Shown here: positions 8,807-17,578 of the stretch, in pieces
Numbering within the stretch: the stretch's first letter is position 1
Layout: the number at the start of each line of letters is the position of its first letter
Assembly (NCBI GenBank): GCA_024742665.1
Contig: JANSYA010000006.1
Coordinates: 341,494-405,493 of the forward strand
Length of the DNA: 64,000 bases
Direction of reading: 5' to 3'
Source of the DNA: a bacterium
GTDB lineage: Bacteria > Spirochaetota > Leptospiria > Leptospirales > Leptonemataceae
Notes under the pieces: generated by a model
Database searches by the model: none
What the model was told of the DNA's origin: nothing
The model's input: the letters and a program-made list of their open reading frames with translations, nothing else
Translations under genes and position numbers: made by a program

Positions 8807-9742
8807 TCAGAGCGCGCAGTCATTCGAACCGATCGCGCACGCTTCCAGCACCTCCAGATTTTCGCGCGCCTGCTGATAGCGCGGATTGCCCGAAGCCGGC
8901 CCGGGCGCGAGGCCCTGATCGTGAATCTTTTCCAGAATTTCCATGATGCGACTGTACTGCGCGCGGGCCCGATCGAAGTCGCCGCTCTGGACCAGCAGCT
9001 GCCCAAGCAAAAAGCGCGCGGGAATGTCCCGCTCTTCCCGGCGTACGACCTCTTCCAGATAGTCAATGGCCCGGGGAATATCGCGCGCTGCGCTGTCGGA
9101 GGTCTTGCCGTACAGCAGCGCGAGCTGGTAGCGCGAACGAATATCGTCGGGCGCGACGCGACGCATTCGCTCGAATAGCAGGACCGCCGTGCGCCAGCGA
9201 TTGCGTTCCCAGCCCGCGGCCCGCGACGCGTTCGCGAAACACAGCCCCGCTTCGAACAGCAGCTCCGGATCGGGACTGTGACGCAAGAGCGCCTCTTCGA
9301 AGTACGGCAGCGCCTGTTCGAAGGTCGCAACGCCCGGCGCTGTCTGGCCGCTCTGGATCGCCGCCAGACGCTCGGGGGGCTCGCCCTGAATCGCCTGCTG
9401 GTAGTGGAGCGCCGCGAGATCGTAGCGCCCCGCGTTCAGATAGGCCTTGCCGATGTTCCAGGCGAGCATGCCCTGTCGATTGGACTCCTGCACCAGATCC
9501 TGGAGATCGTCATGAAGTTCCAGCGCCCGGGCCCGACTGAGATTCAAATCGCGCTCCCAGCGGGCGACCTGGGCTTCATCCAGCCGGGCCTTCGCCGGCC
9601 GGCGGCCGCGCTCGCCCCAGTTGCGCAGACTATCGCTCAGACCTTCGCACCCGACGAAGGCGAAGCTGATCAGCAGCGGCATCATAAAATAGATGCAAAA
9701 GTATTTGAACCCTGGACCGGCGATGTGATATCTTTTCTGCAT
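8807..9742 (-). CDS. TPR-repeat lipoprotein
   Basis: The start is placed at 9742 because MQKRYHIAGPG leads into a hydrophobic run and a lipobox (FVGC), giving a 311-residue lipoprotein; the upstream extension lacks signal features. The mature part is alpha-helical with TPR-like repeats: WNIGKAYLNAGRYDLAALHY, FEEALLRHSPDPELLFEAG, RYQLALLYGKT and FLLGQLLVQSGDFDRARAQY. TPR proteins serve as scaffolds for protein complexes. The start lies 13 bp from the divergent rimI-like gene, so their promoters must overlap each other's coding start. The partner is unknown. Confidence 0.75.
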   Translation of the reverse strand: MQKRYHIAGPGFKYFCIYFMMPLLISFAFVGCEGLSDSLRNWGERGRRPAKARLDEAQVARWERDLNLSRARALELHDDLQDLVQESNRQGMLAWNIGKAYLNAGRYDLAALHYQQAIQGEPPERLAAIQSGQTAPGVATFEQALPYFEEALLRHSPDPELLFEAGLCFANASRAAGWERNRWRTAVLLFERMRRVAPDDIRSRYQLALLYGKTSDSAARDIPRAIDYLEEVVRREERDIPARFLLGQLLVQSGDFDRARAQYSRIMEILEKIHDQGLAPGPASGNPRYQQARENLEVLEACAIGSNDCAL

Positions 9743-9755
9743 TGGACCTGACTCC

Positions 9756-10394
9756 GTGGAAATCCTCAAGATGATGCAAGGCGATGCGCCCACCCGCGCC
9801 CCGGGCTCCGCCGCCTTTCTGGAAACGCTGCTCGAAGCGCTGGAGCGGGACTGCTTTCCCGACAACGCCTGGACCGCGCCGCAGATTGCGGCTTCGCTGC
9901 TGTCGCCTGCGTTCCGGGTAATCCTGATTGCGGGCGATGCGAGTGTCCAGGACTATCGCGTCGCGCCAGACCCATCAGCCCCGCCGGACCAGGGCGACGG
10001 GCAAAACCAGGACCCGCGGGAAGCGGCCGGCTACGCTCTGCTCCAGGAACTGGAGGGCGAAAACACCGTCGAAATCCTGCGCCTGGGAATCCGCCCCGAC
10101 TTTCGCCGCCGGGGGCTCGCCTTGAGTTTGCTCGAAAACCTGGATCGAATCAACGTAAATTTTTCGAATCCGGAAGAAAGCGAAACCGGCGGGCCGATTT
10201 CGCTCCTACTCGAAGTAAGCGCCGAGAACGCGGGCGCGCTGGCGCTGTATCAGCGCCACGGCTTTGAAGAACTGGCCCGGCGCCGCGGCTACTATCGCTC
10301 TCGCGACGGAAGCGGCCCCGTAACCGACGCGATCGTTCTGCGCAAAACGCTTTCCAATCCAGAGGACTCCGGACAGACTCACTATGATGATTGA
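9756..10394 (+). CDS. rimI: RimI-like GNAT N-acetyltransferase
   Basis: A GNAT-fold acetyltransferase of 212 residues from a GTG start; ATG codons at 9771/9774 are possible alternatives. The acetyl-CoA loop is LGIRPDFRRRGLALSLLE, and the C-terminal half has LEVSAENAGALALYQRHGFEELARRRGYY, the signature of RimI, which acetylates the N terminus of ribosomal protein S18. About 50 residues longer than E. coli RimI owing to an insert with PDPSAPPDQGDGQ. The gene overlaps the next membrane protein gene by 11 bp. RimI is assigned by pattern; another small-protein substrate is possible. Confidence 0.75.
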   Translation: MEILKMMQGDAPTRAPGSAAFLETLLEALERDCFPDNAWTAPQIAASLLSPAFRVILIAGDASVQDYRVAPDPSAPPDQGDGQNQDPREAAGYALLQELEGENTVEILRLGIRPDFRRRGLALSLLENLDRINVNFSNPEESETGGPISLLLEVSAENAGALALYQRHGFEELARRRGYYRSRDGSGPVTDAIVLRKTLSNPEDSGQTHYDD

Positions 10395-10761
10395 ACTACT
10401 CGCAAAAACCGACCCGGATACCGCGCGCTGGCTGGCGGTGGCGCTCTTCGTCGTGAAATTTCTGCTGACGTCTCTGGCGCTCTTTCTGGCCACCCACGCT
10501 CTGCGCGGCATCCCGATGCTGGACAATCTGCTGCGAAAATCCTGGGCCGGATTGATCGTGTATTTGCTGGTGCTGGCCGCCGCGGGGTTCCTGACCTTCT
10601 GGCTGGTGTCGCTGCGGATCTTGCAATCTCTGGCGCTGCTGCCCGATCCGAAGACCTTGCTCTGGGCGGATGTGATTTTATCCGCGCTGGCCCTGGCACA
10701 GCTGAGTATGCTCTGGCCCGCCTTCGTCGAATGGCTCACGGCGAAAGATCGCAAAGGCTGA
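10384..10761 (+). CDS. Small three-helix membrane protein
   Basis: A 125-residue protein with three likely membrane helices (about residues 17-40, 55-82 and 93-115) separated by short charged loops. No family motif was recognised. The start codon overlaps the last bases of the rimI-like gene, so the two are likely co-translated. The convergent murB ends 31 bp downstream. Confidence 0.6.
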   Translation: MMIELLAKTDPDTARWLAVALFVVKFLLTSLALFLATHALRGIPMLDNLLRKSWAGLIVYLLVLAAAGFLTFWLVSLRILQSLALLPDPKTLLWADVILSALALAQLSMLWPAFVEWLTAKDRKG

Positions 10762-10792
10762 GTTGCCGGCAAAGAGCCAGCGTCGCCGGCCT

Positions 10793-11989
10793 TCACTGCA
10801 TGGTTTCGCGCGTGCCGTAAATCTCGGGTTCGATTTCCAGGCGCACGCCGAATACGCGCAGCACTCCGGCCTGGATTTCTTCGGCGAGTTCCAGTAGATT
10901 GAGCCGCGTGCCTTCGCCGGGATTGATCAGTGCCAGACAGTGGTTCGCTGAAATCGCCGCGCCCGGACGGCGAAAGCCCTTCTGAAAGCCGGCCCGCTCG
11001 ATCAGCCAGGCGGCCGAAAGCTTGATGCCGGACGGCGCGGGATACTGCGGCGGCGGCTGATCCGCCCCGCGCTGCAGCGCGATCCGCGCGACGCGCTCGA
11101 CATCTTCGGAGTCCAGCACCGGATTCAAAAAGAACGATCCCGCCGAACGCGAATTCGGATCCTGCGGATCGAGGACCATCGACTTGCCCCGGCGGAGTTC
11201 CAGCACGGTTTCCCGGATCGCCTGCAAACCCGGGACGCCGGCCGGCAAGGCCAGCGTTGTTCCGGCGACTCCGGAGTGCCCGGAAGTCTGACCGCCTCCC
11301 GCATCTGCCGCACCGAAGCGCGCTTCCAATCGCTGGCGGAGTTCCCCGTAGCGCAGCTCCGCGATAGCATGGCGCCGCAGACGATAGCTCACGCTCAGTA
11401 CAATAAAGCGATTCCGGTCCCGGGATTTGAAGCGGCTCTGGCGATACGCGAATTCGCACTGCTCGTTCGTGAATGCGCGATGTTCGAAGGTAGCGCGATC
11501 CAGACACACCACGCGTTCGATCGTCTGCGAAACTTCCTGGCCGTAGGCGCCGACATTTTGAATCGGCGTGGCGCCGACGGTGCCGGGAATGCCCGAAAGA
11601 CACTCCACTCCGCTGAGCCCCGCCTCGACTGTCGCCTGAACGAACTCGTCCCAGTTGGTGCCGGCCTCGGCCGTCGCGAGCACGCCGCCGCCGCCATCAA
11701 GGCGATCGCCAGCATCCTGATCGGCCGTCTGCTGATCGTCGGCTTCAATGCGAATCCCCGAAAAGGCCAGGCGCAGGACCAGACCGCGCACGCCTTCATC
11801 CGGTAGAATCAGATTGCTGCCGCCGCCGAGCACGAGCGCCGGAATTTTCTCGCGCGCGGCCCAGGCCAGGCCTTCGTGCAAATGCGCGACGTCGTTAATT
11901 TCGGCGAACCAGTCGGCTCGCCCTCCCAGGCCGATCGTCGTGTACGGCGCCAGGGCTTCGTCCTGTTTCAATAGATCGGGAAACGCCAT
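10793..11989 (-). CDS. murB: UDP-N-acetylenolpyruvoylglucosamine reductase (MurB)
   Basis: FAD enzyme that makes UDP-MurNAc for peptidoglycan in the cytoplasm. Family landmarks in order: YTTIGLGGRADW, LVLGGGSNLIL, the FAD-binding GIPGTVGATPIQNVGAYGQEV, YRQSRFKSRDRNRFIVLSV, the proton-donor serine in SRSAGSFFLNP, and AAWLIERAGF followed by ISANHCLALIN. The 398-residue length exceeds the usual ~300-340 because of two low-complexity inserts, one near residues 85-105 and one near 245-265. It is 29 bp from mazG, in the same direction, so probably co-transcribed. Confidence 0.93.
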   Translation of the reverse strand: MAFPDLLKQDEALAPYTTIGLGGRADWFAEINDVAHLHEGLAWAAREKIPALVLGGGSNLILPDEGVRGLVLRLAFSGIRIEADDQQTADQDAGDRLDGGGGVLATAEAGTNWDEFVQATVEAGLSGVECLSGIPGTVGATPIQNVGAYGQEVSQTIERVVCLDRATFEHRAFTNEQCEFAYRQSRFKSRDRNRFIVLSVSYRLRRHAIAELRYGELRQRLEARFGAADAGGGQTSGHSGVAGTTLALPAGVPGLQAIRETVLELRRGKSMVLDPQDPNSRSAGSFFLNPVLDSEDVERVARIALQRGADQPPPQYPAPSGIKLSAAWLIERAGFQKGFRRPGAAISANHCLALINPGEGTRLNLLELAEEIQAGVLRVFGVRLEIEPEIYGTRETMQ

Positions 11990-12018
11990 ATTATTTTTTC
12001 GCTTCGCAACGCGATCCC

Positions 12019-12960
12019 TCAGGCGGGAACGCGCTTCGCCTGCTGCCAGAGTTCATCGAGCTGCGCTTCGTCAAGCGCGGCGAAATTCAAACCGCGGTCC
12101 GCGGCGATCGCTTCCATCGCGTGAAAGCGCCGCAAGAATTTTTCGTTCGCGCGATGCGCGCTGCCTTCGGGCTCCACCCGCAAATGCCGCGCGAGATTCA
12201 CTACCGAAAAGAACACGTCGCCGATCTCGTCTTCCAGGCGGCTCTGCATATCCGGCGCTGCATCCCGGGGCGACTGTCCGGTGCTTTCCAGGCGATCGAT
12301 TTCCGCGGCGACTTCCGCCAGCTCTTCTTCGACTTTTTTCAGTACCGAACGAGCGGCGGCCAGCGCTCCGGCTGATTTCGCATGGCTCGCGGTGGGCGCC
12401 CCGTCTGTGGGCGCCGCGTTCCCGGGCTCCCGCCAGTCGAAGCCGAGCTTCGCGGCCTTTTTCTGAATCTTCTCGGAGCGCATGAGAACCGGCAGTTCGC
12501 GACCGGTCTTCGCCGGAATCGCGGAGCTGCGCGCGTCGTTCTCTGTGGAGGAGCCGCCCTGTTGCGCCTGCTTTTGATTCTTTTTTTCGTTCGCTTTGAT
12601 TTCGTCCCAGTTCTTCAGGATTTCGCCGACGCCGCTGACCTGCACGTCGCCGAATACGTGGGGATGCCGCCGCACCAGCTTATCGCTGATGCCCCGGGCG
12701 ATGTCTTCCAGATCGAAGCGGCGCTCCGGCGAATCTTCCTCCGCACCCATCTCCGCGAAAAAGAAAACGTGAAAGAGCAAATCGCCCAGCTCTTCGACCA
12801 GGTTTTCAAAGTCCTGCGATTCAATGGCGTGGATCAGCTCGTAGGTCTCCTCGAGAACGTAGCGCCGCATCGACCGATAGTCCTGGGCGCGATCCCATTC
12901 GCAGCCGCCAGGGGCGCGCAGGGTGCGCGTGATTTCTTGTAAGCGTTCGATTTCGGACAT
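12019..12960 (-). CDS. mazG: Nucleoside triphosphate pyrophosphohydrolase MazG
   Basis: A two-domain all-alpha NTP pyrophosphohydrolase that hydrolyses non-canonical or excess NTPs to NMP and PPi. Start at 12960 (MSEIERLQEI) is preferred over 13008. The first metal-binding set is EETYELIHAI and EELGDLLFHVFFFAEMG; the second is EEELAEVAAEI and EDEIGDVFFSVVNLAR. The domains are separated by a ~80-residue linker rich in Lys/Ala/Ser (about residues 135-215), longer than in E. coli MazG. The C-terminal FLRRFHAMEAIAADRGL segment is also typical. Divergent from the biotin carrier gene, with 170 bp between them. Confidence 0.92.
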   Translation of the reverse strand: MSEIERLQEITRTLRAPGGCEWDRAQDYRSMRRYVLEETYELIHAIESQDFENLVEELGDLLFHVFFFAEMGAEEDSPERRFDLEDIARGISDKLVRRHPHVFGDVQVSGVGEILKNWDEIKANEKKNQKQAQQGGSSTENDARSSAIPAKTGRELPVLMRSEKIQKKAAKLGFDWREPGNAAPTDGAPTASHAKSAGALAAARSVLKKVEEELAEVAAEIDRLESTGQSPRDAAPDMQSRLEDEIGDVFFSVVNLARHLRVEPEGSAHRANEKFLRRFHAMEAIAADRGLNFAALDEAQLDELWQQAKRVPA

Positions 12961-13130
12961 AGGCTTCCTGTTCGCCCGGTTTCCGGCCGCCTGGCGAATC
13001 GCGGTCATTCAACAGCGCTTCGCGGCGAATCATGGCGAATTACGTTCGGCCGGAGCGCTTCAACAGAACGCGATTCGCGTCCCGTGAATTTTCATCGACA
13101 GATTGTGGCCAGATCAGCTTGTGTGAGCAC

Positions 13131-13673
13131 ATGTTCAAGAAATTCCTGGAAGGAACGGGGACCGCAGGTTCCGGCCAGTCTGCCCCGCTCTCCCTGGAGA
13201 TTCAGGGCCAGGGCGGCGGATACTACTGCCTGATTGACGAAAGCGGAGAGCAAGGCAACGCGGCCGGGATCGCCGTGAGTCGCTTCGAACTGCTGGGCCC
13301 GGACCGGTTCGCCATCACGACGCCCGCCGGCGAACGCGTCGAAGGCCGCTACCATATCGCCGACGATCGCTATTTTCTGCACATCAAAGGGCGGACCTAT
13401 CGCTATCGCGACGTGCGCAGCGAAGCCGGAGATTCCGTCGGCAGCGGGGCCCATCGCACGCCCATGCCGGGCAAGGTCCTGGCGATCAATGTCAGCGCCG
13501 GGGACACAGTCGAAGCCGGTCAGACCCTGATGGTCGTGGAAGCCATGAAAATGGAGAATGCGATCAAAGCGGCCTGCGCGGGAAAAGTTACGGCCGTGAA
13601 CTGCGCCACCGGGGATATCGTGAACCCCGAGGACGTGCTGGTTCAAATAGAATCCGCAGCATCAGCGGAATAA
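13131..13673 (+). CDS. Biotin carboxyl carrier protein / biotinyl-domain protein
   Basis: A 180-residue protein starting at ATG 13131 (MFKKFLEG). The C-terminal ~75 residues are a biotinyl domain with the modification site EAMKMEN, in which the lysine carries biotin, and a flanking HRTPMPGKVLAINVSAGDTV. It would carry CO2 between a biotin carboxylase and a carboxyltransferase of an acyl-CoA carboxylase. The N-terminal half is beta-rich and not recognised. No carboxylase subunit is next to it; the gene is alone between mazG and a 500-bp region with one small ORF. Confidence 0.85.
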   Translation: MFKKFLEGTGTAGSGQSAPLSLEIQGQGGGYYCLIDESGEQGNAAGIAVSRFELLGPDRFAITTPAGERVEGRYHIADDRYFLHIKGRTYRYRDVRSEAGDSVGSGAHRTPMPGKVLAINVSAGDTVEAGQTLMVVEAMKMENAIKAACAGKVTAVNCATGDIVNPEDVLVQIESAASAE

Positions 13674-13784
13674 AGCCCGTTCGGGACCGTCAGGGACGAG
13701 CGGCGTCGAAAATGGCACCGAAAGCCTTCGGTGCGGAGAAAAACTCGGATCAGAATCCAGCGCGGCCGGATTGATTCAAAAGGC

Positions 13785-13934
13785 TTATTTGCCTTTGAGT
13801 TCTTGAAGGATGGCCTGACGCTTTTGAAAGCGCTCTTTGGCGTTCAGCGACACCCACTCCCGCTTGAGATCCCGGGAATTGGAACCTTTGGCCAGAGCGT
13901 ATTTATTCAGGAGTTTGGCCGTCTTCTCGTTCAT
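13785..13934 (-). CDS. Small basic protein of 49 residues
   Basis: A short open frame on the minus strand in a region otherwise without genes. It starts with MNEKTAKLLNKYALAKG and ends RQAILQELKGK. It is strongly basic, mostly helical, with an SLNAKERFQKR motif. The in-frame sequence has the composition of a true protein rather than a shadow, and no overlapping gene competes with it. Its likely role is unknown; a small nucleic-acid or ribosome-associated protein would fit the charge. The RBS is weak. Confidence 0.55.
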   Translation of the reverse strand: MNEKTAKLLNKYALAKGSNSRDLKREWVSLNAKERFQKRQAILQELKGK

Positions 13935-14179
13935 ATCCCGGTCAGCTCACCGGTACCGCGACAGGCGTCAACCGGGAATTCTGCTGACCTTGCGCCGGGC
14001 CGGCGAAACCTGGACCCGGCCGGCAGCCGGGCTGACATTCCGCTGAAATTCGCCGAAAGCGCCGCCGTCGAATGGCAGGGGCCGCGCGCCAGGTGCCAGC
14101 CGATCAAAGGGGTCCTCTTTTTTCGTCTCAAATTATCGACCAGGTCGACCCGACCCCGAATTTCATTACAATCCCGGGC

Positions 14180-15100
14180 ATGAGTCTAACAGTCCGCAAA
14201 TCACAGACCCGGCGCAGCAAGCGGGCCGCCGCCCTGAGCTTCGGCCTGTTGATCGGGTGCGTCTTTCCGCTTTCGGGGGTCGACTGTCTCGCCGACATCC
14301 GCCCCGCGGACATGCGCGCCCGGCCGGCCAGCCCCGAAGAAGAAGCGCGCGGTCGCGCCCTGCTGGCGAGCTCGGCCCGGCAGTACGGCAGCGCGAAAGA
14401 CTACCTCACCGGAGGTCACGCCCGCGCCGTTTTTTCCGACTCCTGGAAAGCCCCGCTCTCCCGGGCCGTGGCCATGCACTGGGACGAGAACGAACAGAAT
14501 ATGGAGATTCACTGGCGCCCGGGCAGCGACGTCGCCCGCCTGCGAGTCCTCGACGGCAAAGCCCGCGGTAAAAGCTTCGGACTCACTGGCAGCGGCGGCG
14601 CTTACGAAAAGACGGGCCCCGGCGAGCCGATTCGCATCGTCGAAAATCGGCACTATCGTTTCGCACTGCCGACCGTGATTTATTTTCTCGAATTTCCGTT
14701 TCGCATTCAATCCGCGGAGATTGTCCGGCACATAGGCGAACGCGTCGTCGACGGAACGCCTTACGATCTCGTCTTCGTGTCCTGGGGATCGGAGGCTCCG
14801 CAGGCGGCGAAGGATCAGTACATCGTCTACATCAACCGCGCGACCGGTCTCATGGATCGCCTGCACTATACGATTCGCGAGAAGTTTCGTTTCTCAACGG
14901 CCGCCTGCCTGTATTCGAATTACGAAACGGTGAACGGCATCCTGATGCCCCGGACGATGACGCTGGTCGGCGCGCCGGAGCCGGAGCAGGCCTCCCTCTT
15001 TTCGCGTTTCATCACTTCGGATGGGGTCTTTCATGAGATGCACTTCACCGAAATCGAACTCGGAGTGAGCCTGCCTCCCGCCTACCTGGAACCCGAATAA
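14180..15100 (+). CDS. Exported protein of unknown function
   Basis: A 306-residue protein from ATG 14180 (MSLTVRKSQTRRSK). A basic N-terminal region, a hydrophobic core and an AD junction suggest a signal peptide. The body is mostly beta strands with repeated MHWDENEQNMEIHW- and YIVYINRATGLMDRLHYTI-like segments. This alternation of strands resembles the curved sheets of LolA/LppX-type lipid-binding folds, and the fold guess is only that. It starts a plus-strand run: the next gene begins 28 bp after its stop. No catalytic motif is visible. Confidence 0.6.
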   Translation: MSLTVRKSQTRRSKRAAALSFGLLIGCVFPLSGVDCLADIRPADMRARPASPEEEARGRALLASSARQYGSAKDYLTGGHARAVFSDSWKAPLSRAVAMHWDENEQNMEIHWRPGSDVARLRVLDGKARGKSFGLTGSGGAYEKTGPGEPIRIVENRHYRFALPTVIYFLEFPFRIQSAEIVRHIGERVVDGTPYDLVFVSWGSEAPQAAKDQYIVYINRATGLMDRLHYTIREKFRFSTAACLYSNYETVNGILMPRTMTLVGAPEPEQASLFSRFITSDGVFHEMHFTEIELGVSLPPAYLEPE

Positions 15101-15128
15101 ATAAAATACAAAATCAAGAGAGGAAAAC

Positions 15129-16295
15129 ATGCGAAAGAATCTAATCCGACTTACGCGATCGAAAGCGCTCTGGATCCCACTGGCGATTGCTCTGGGAATC
15201 ACCGGCTGGCTCGGACTCACTCCGGCTCCGATCGATCCGGTGGTATTCGAAGCCCCGCCCCCGGCCGGCAGCGAATCGCCTGGCGCCAGCGACGAGACTT
15301 TGAAACGGCTGGAGATCCTGGATCTCGAAGGACGAGTCGGCCCGGAAGATGTGGCCGTGAACTCCCGCGGCGAAGTCTTCGCGGCCACCGAAAGCGGCGA
15401 GATCGTGCGAATGCCCGGGAACGGCGAATCGGTGGAAAGCTATTTGAATACGGGCGGTCGCCCTCTGGGCATCGTATTCGACCGTGACGAAAATTTAATT
15501 GTGGCGGATCCGTACCGCGGCCTGCTGCGCGTGGATCGCGTCACACGCGAAATCGAAACCCTGGTGCCAGCGCGCGATTCCCGGAGCGAAGCGGAAACGC
15601 AAAACATTTCGCTGTGCTACGCAAACAACGTGGACGTGGGGCCGCAGGGCGTCCTCTATTTCACCGACTCTACGATGCGCTTCTGTCCTCCCGCACACGG
15701 CGGAACCTTCGGGGCGAGTCTGCTGGACATCTTCGAACATCGCAAGACGGGACGCTTCCTGGCGTACGATCCGCAAACCCGCGAAACGCGCGTGCTCGCC
15801 GGCGGCCTGCAATTCGCAAACGGCGTGGCGGTCAGTCCGGACGGGAAGTACGCGCTGGTCGTCGAAACCGGCGACTGTCGGATCTGGCGGTATCATATTA
15901 CGGGACCGCGGCGGGGCGAATTCGAAGTCCTGATCGAGGGGCTGTCCGGCTATCCGGACAATCTCACCCGCGGCCTTGATGGACGCTACTGGATCGGTTT
16001 CACCAAACCCCGCAGTAAAATTCTGGAAGGCCTGTCGGAACGGCCCTTTCTGCGTTCGCTGATCGCGCGCCTGCCCCGCAGCCTGCTTCCCGTTCCGCCG
16101 CCCTTCGGCCACATCATGGCGATCGATTCAGACGGTCGCGTAATCGAAGTTTTTCAGGACCCCGACCCGGTGTATCCGGACGCGACCGGCGCGACCGAAA
16201 CTGCCGCGGGACTCTATGTCCACAGCCTGCACGCGAAGGGTCTTGGCTGGCTTCCTCGCAGTCATTATCAAAATTCGGAGCAACTACAACCATGA
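15129..16295 (+). CDS. SMP-30/gluconolactonase-like beta-propeller protein
   Basis: A 388-residue protein with an N-terminal membrane anchor or signal (about residues 12-30). It has the repeating pattern of six-bladed SMP-30/strictosidine-synthase-like propellers: GPEDVAVNSRGEVFAATESG, GIVFDRDENLIVADPYRGL, NNVDVGPQGVLYFTDST, FANGVAVSPDGKYALVVET and GYPDNLTRGLDGRYWIG. The Asn-Asp positions at the metal site (NNVD, NGVA, DN in YPDN) are kept. Such enzymes hydrolyse lactones or organophosphates; a mammalian relative is APMAP. Substrate is unknown. Its stop overlaps the start of the next gene in ATGA. Confidence 0.8.
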   Translation: MRKNLIRLTRSKALWIPLAIALGITGWLGLTPAPIDPVVFEAPPPAGSESPGASDETLKRLEILDLEGRVGPEDVAVNSRGEVFAATESGEIVRMPGNGESVESYLNTGGRPLGIVFDRDENLIVADPYRGLLRVDRVTREIETLVPARDSRSEAETQNISLCYANNVDVGPQGVLYFTDSTMRFCPPAHGGTFGASLLDIFEHRKTGRFLAYDPQTRETRVLAGGLQFANGVAVSPDGKYALVVETGDCRIWRYHITGPRRGEFEVLIEGLSGYPDNLTRGLDGRYWIGFTKPRSKILEGLSERPFLRSLIARLPRSLLPVPPPFGHIMAIDSDGRVIEVFQDPDPVYPDATGATETAAGLYVHSLHAKGLGWLPRSHYQNSEQLQP

Positions 16296-17479
16296 GAAGA
16301 TTAACACAGACAAGAATTATGCGAATGGTATTTCGCGGATCCGCGATTTCCAACGAACGCGGGGCGGGCGAAAGCACGCCACGAAGATTTCTACCGGCTC
16401 TCGGCTGTGCGGCAGTCCTGTTGGCGCAATGCTCGGGAACGCCCGGACCGGCTGTGCGCGATTACGCCCCGGATGCAAAGCTGCAGGCGGCTGGAATGGC
16501 CCCGGACAAACTGCGGGCCGCCGTCGATTATGTTATGGATCCCGCAATGTCCACGAAGGGACTGGTCGTTCTGCGAAAGGGCCAGGTGATGGTCGAAGCG
16601 TACGAAAACACCGACGCCCGACAAAATAAACATACGAGCTATTCGGTCGCCAAAAGTTTCACCAGCGCCCTGGTCGGAATCGCCATCGGCGAAGGGCTCC
16701 TCCAATTGGACGATCCGGTGTGTCGCTACTACGAAGCCTGGGACTGCGCGGATGCCGCGGACTCGCGCAGCCGGATCACCATTCGCCACCTGCTTACACT
16801 GACCAGCGGGCTGAACTGGCACGAAGACTGGAGCTGTCCGATGACGAAGTTCCGGCTGGCCTTTCGCAACAGCGACGCCGTATATATGGATCTCGCTCTG
16901 ACGAATACTCCGCCGGACTACGTTCTCAATCGCGAGGGCAAACACGAACCCGGCGAATCTTTCAGCTATTCGACCGGCGATCCCGCCCTGCTTTCGCGTA
17001 TCATCGAGAAGGTCAGCGGCATGACGCACTTCGAATACGCGCGACAGAAAATCTTCGAACCCTTAAACATCCAGGACGTGAGCTGGGATTCAGACGCCGA
17101 CGGCCATACCCGCAGCTACGCCCGATTGCATATGAGAACCCGCGACTATGCGAAGCTCGGCCGGCTGTATGCGCAGAACGGAATCTGGAACGGCGTTCAG
17201 ATCGTGCCGGCCGCCTGGGTCCGCGAATCTACCGATCCGGCCAACGGTCCGGGCGCCTGGTACGCCTACCTGTGGCACGCGAATCTGGCCGAGAAATTCA
17301 ATCGCCCCGAAACGACGATCCCGCCCGACGCGTTCATGGCGCGCGGAATCTTCGGACAGTGGGTGGCGGTCGTGCCTTCGCTCGATCTGGTCGTCGCCAA
17401 AAACGCAAACGATCAGTGCGCGCTGGACGAAGCTCTGTTTCTGGAAAAAATCGTGGCGGCCGTGGCGGTCGAAAGATAG
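16292..17479 (+). CDS. Class C beta-lactamase-like serine hydrolase, probable lipoprotein
   Basis: A 395-residue protein with an N-terminal signal and lipobox LLAQC (about residue 49). The serine-hydrolase motifs are S-x-x-K in YSVAKSFTSAL, and a Y-x-(S/G) position in FSYSTGDPALLSR; the C-terminal box is GIFGQWVAVVPS. RHLLTLTSGLNW is the typical segment between them. This is the penicillin-binding-protein-like family of esterases, D-aminopeptidases and transacylases rather than a proven beta-lactamase. It overlaps the SMP-30-like gene by 4 bp, so the two are translated together and may act on the same ester or lactone compound outside the cytoplasm. Confidence 0.82.
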   Translation: MRRLTQTRIMRMVFRGSAISNERGAGESTPRRFLPALGCAAVLLAQCSGTPGPAVRDYAPDAKLQAAGMAPDKLRAAVDYVMDPAMSTKGLVVLRKGQVMVEAYENTDARQNKHTSYSVAKSFTSALVGIAIGEGLLQLDDPVCRYYEAWDCADAADSRSRITIRHLLTLTSGLNWHEDWSCPMTKFRLAFRNSDAVYMDLALTNTPPDYVLNREGKHEPGESFSYSTGDPALLSRIIEKVSGMTHFEYARQKIFEPLNIQDVSWDSDADGHTRSYARLHMRTRDYAKLGRLYAQNGIWNGVQIVPAAWVRESTDPANGPGAWYAYLWHANLAEKFNRPETTIPPDAFMARGIFGQWVAVVPSLDLVVAKNANDQCALDEALFLEKIVAAVAVER

Positions 17480-17578
17480 AGCCATAGATCCCCGCCTGTG
17501 CTTCGCGGCGGCAAGCAGCGCGCGCAGCCCAGGCGGTTTCGGACTTGCCAGCTCTCCGGGCGAATCAATAGTTCCGTC

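Noticed and set aside
16292..17479. Calling this an antibiotic-resistance beta-lactamase
   Set aside because: Only the general serine-hydrolase motifs are present; the family includes many esterases and peptidases, and the neighbour is an SMP-30-like enzyme.
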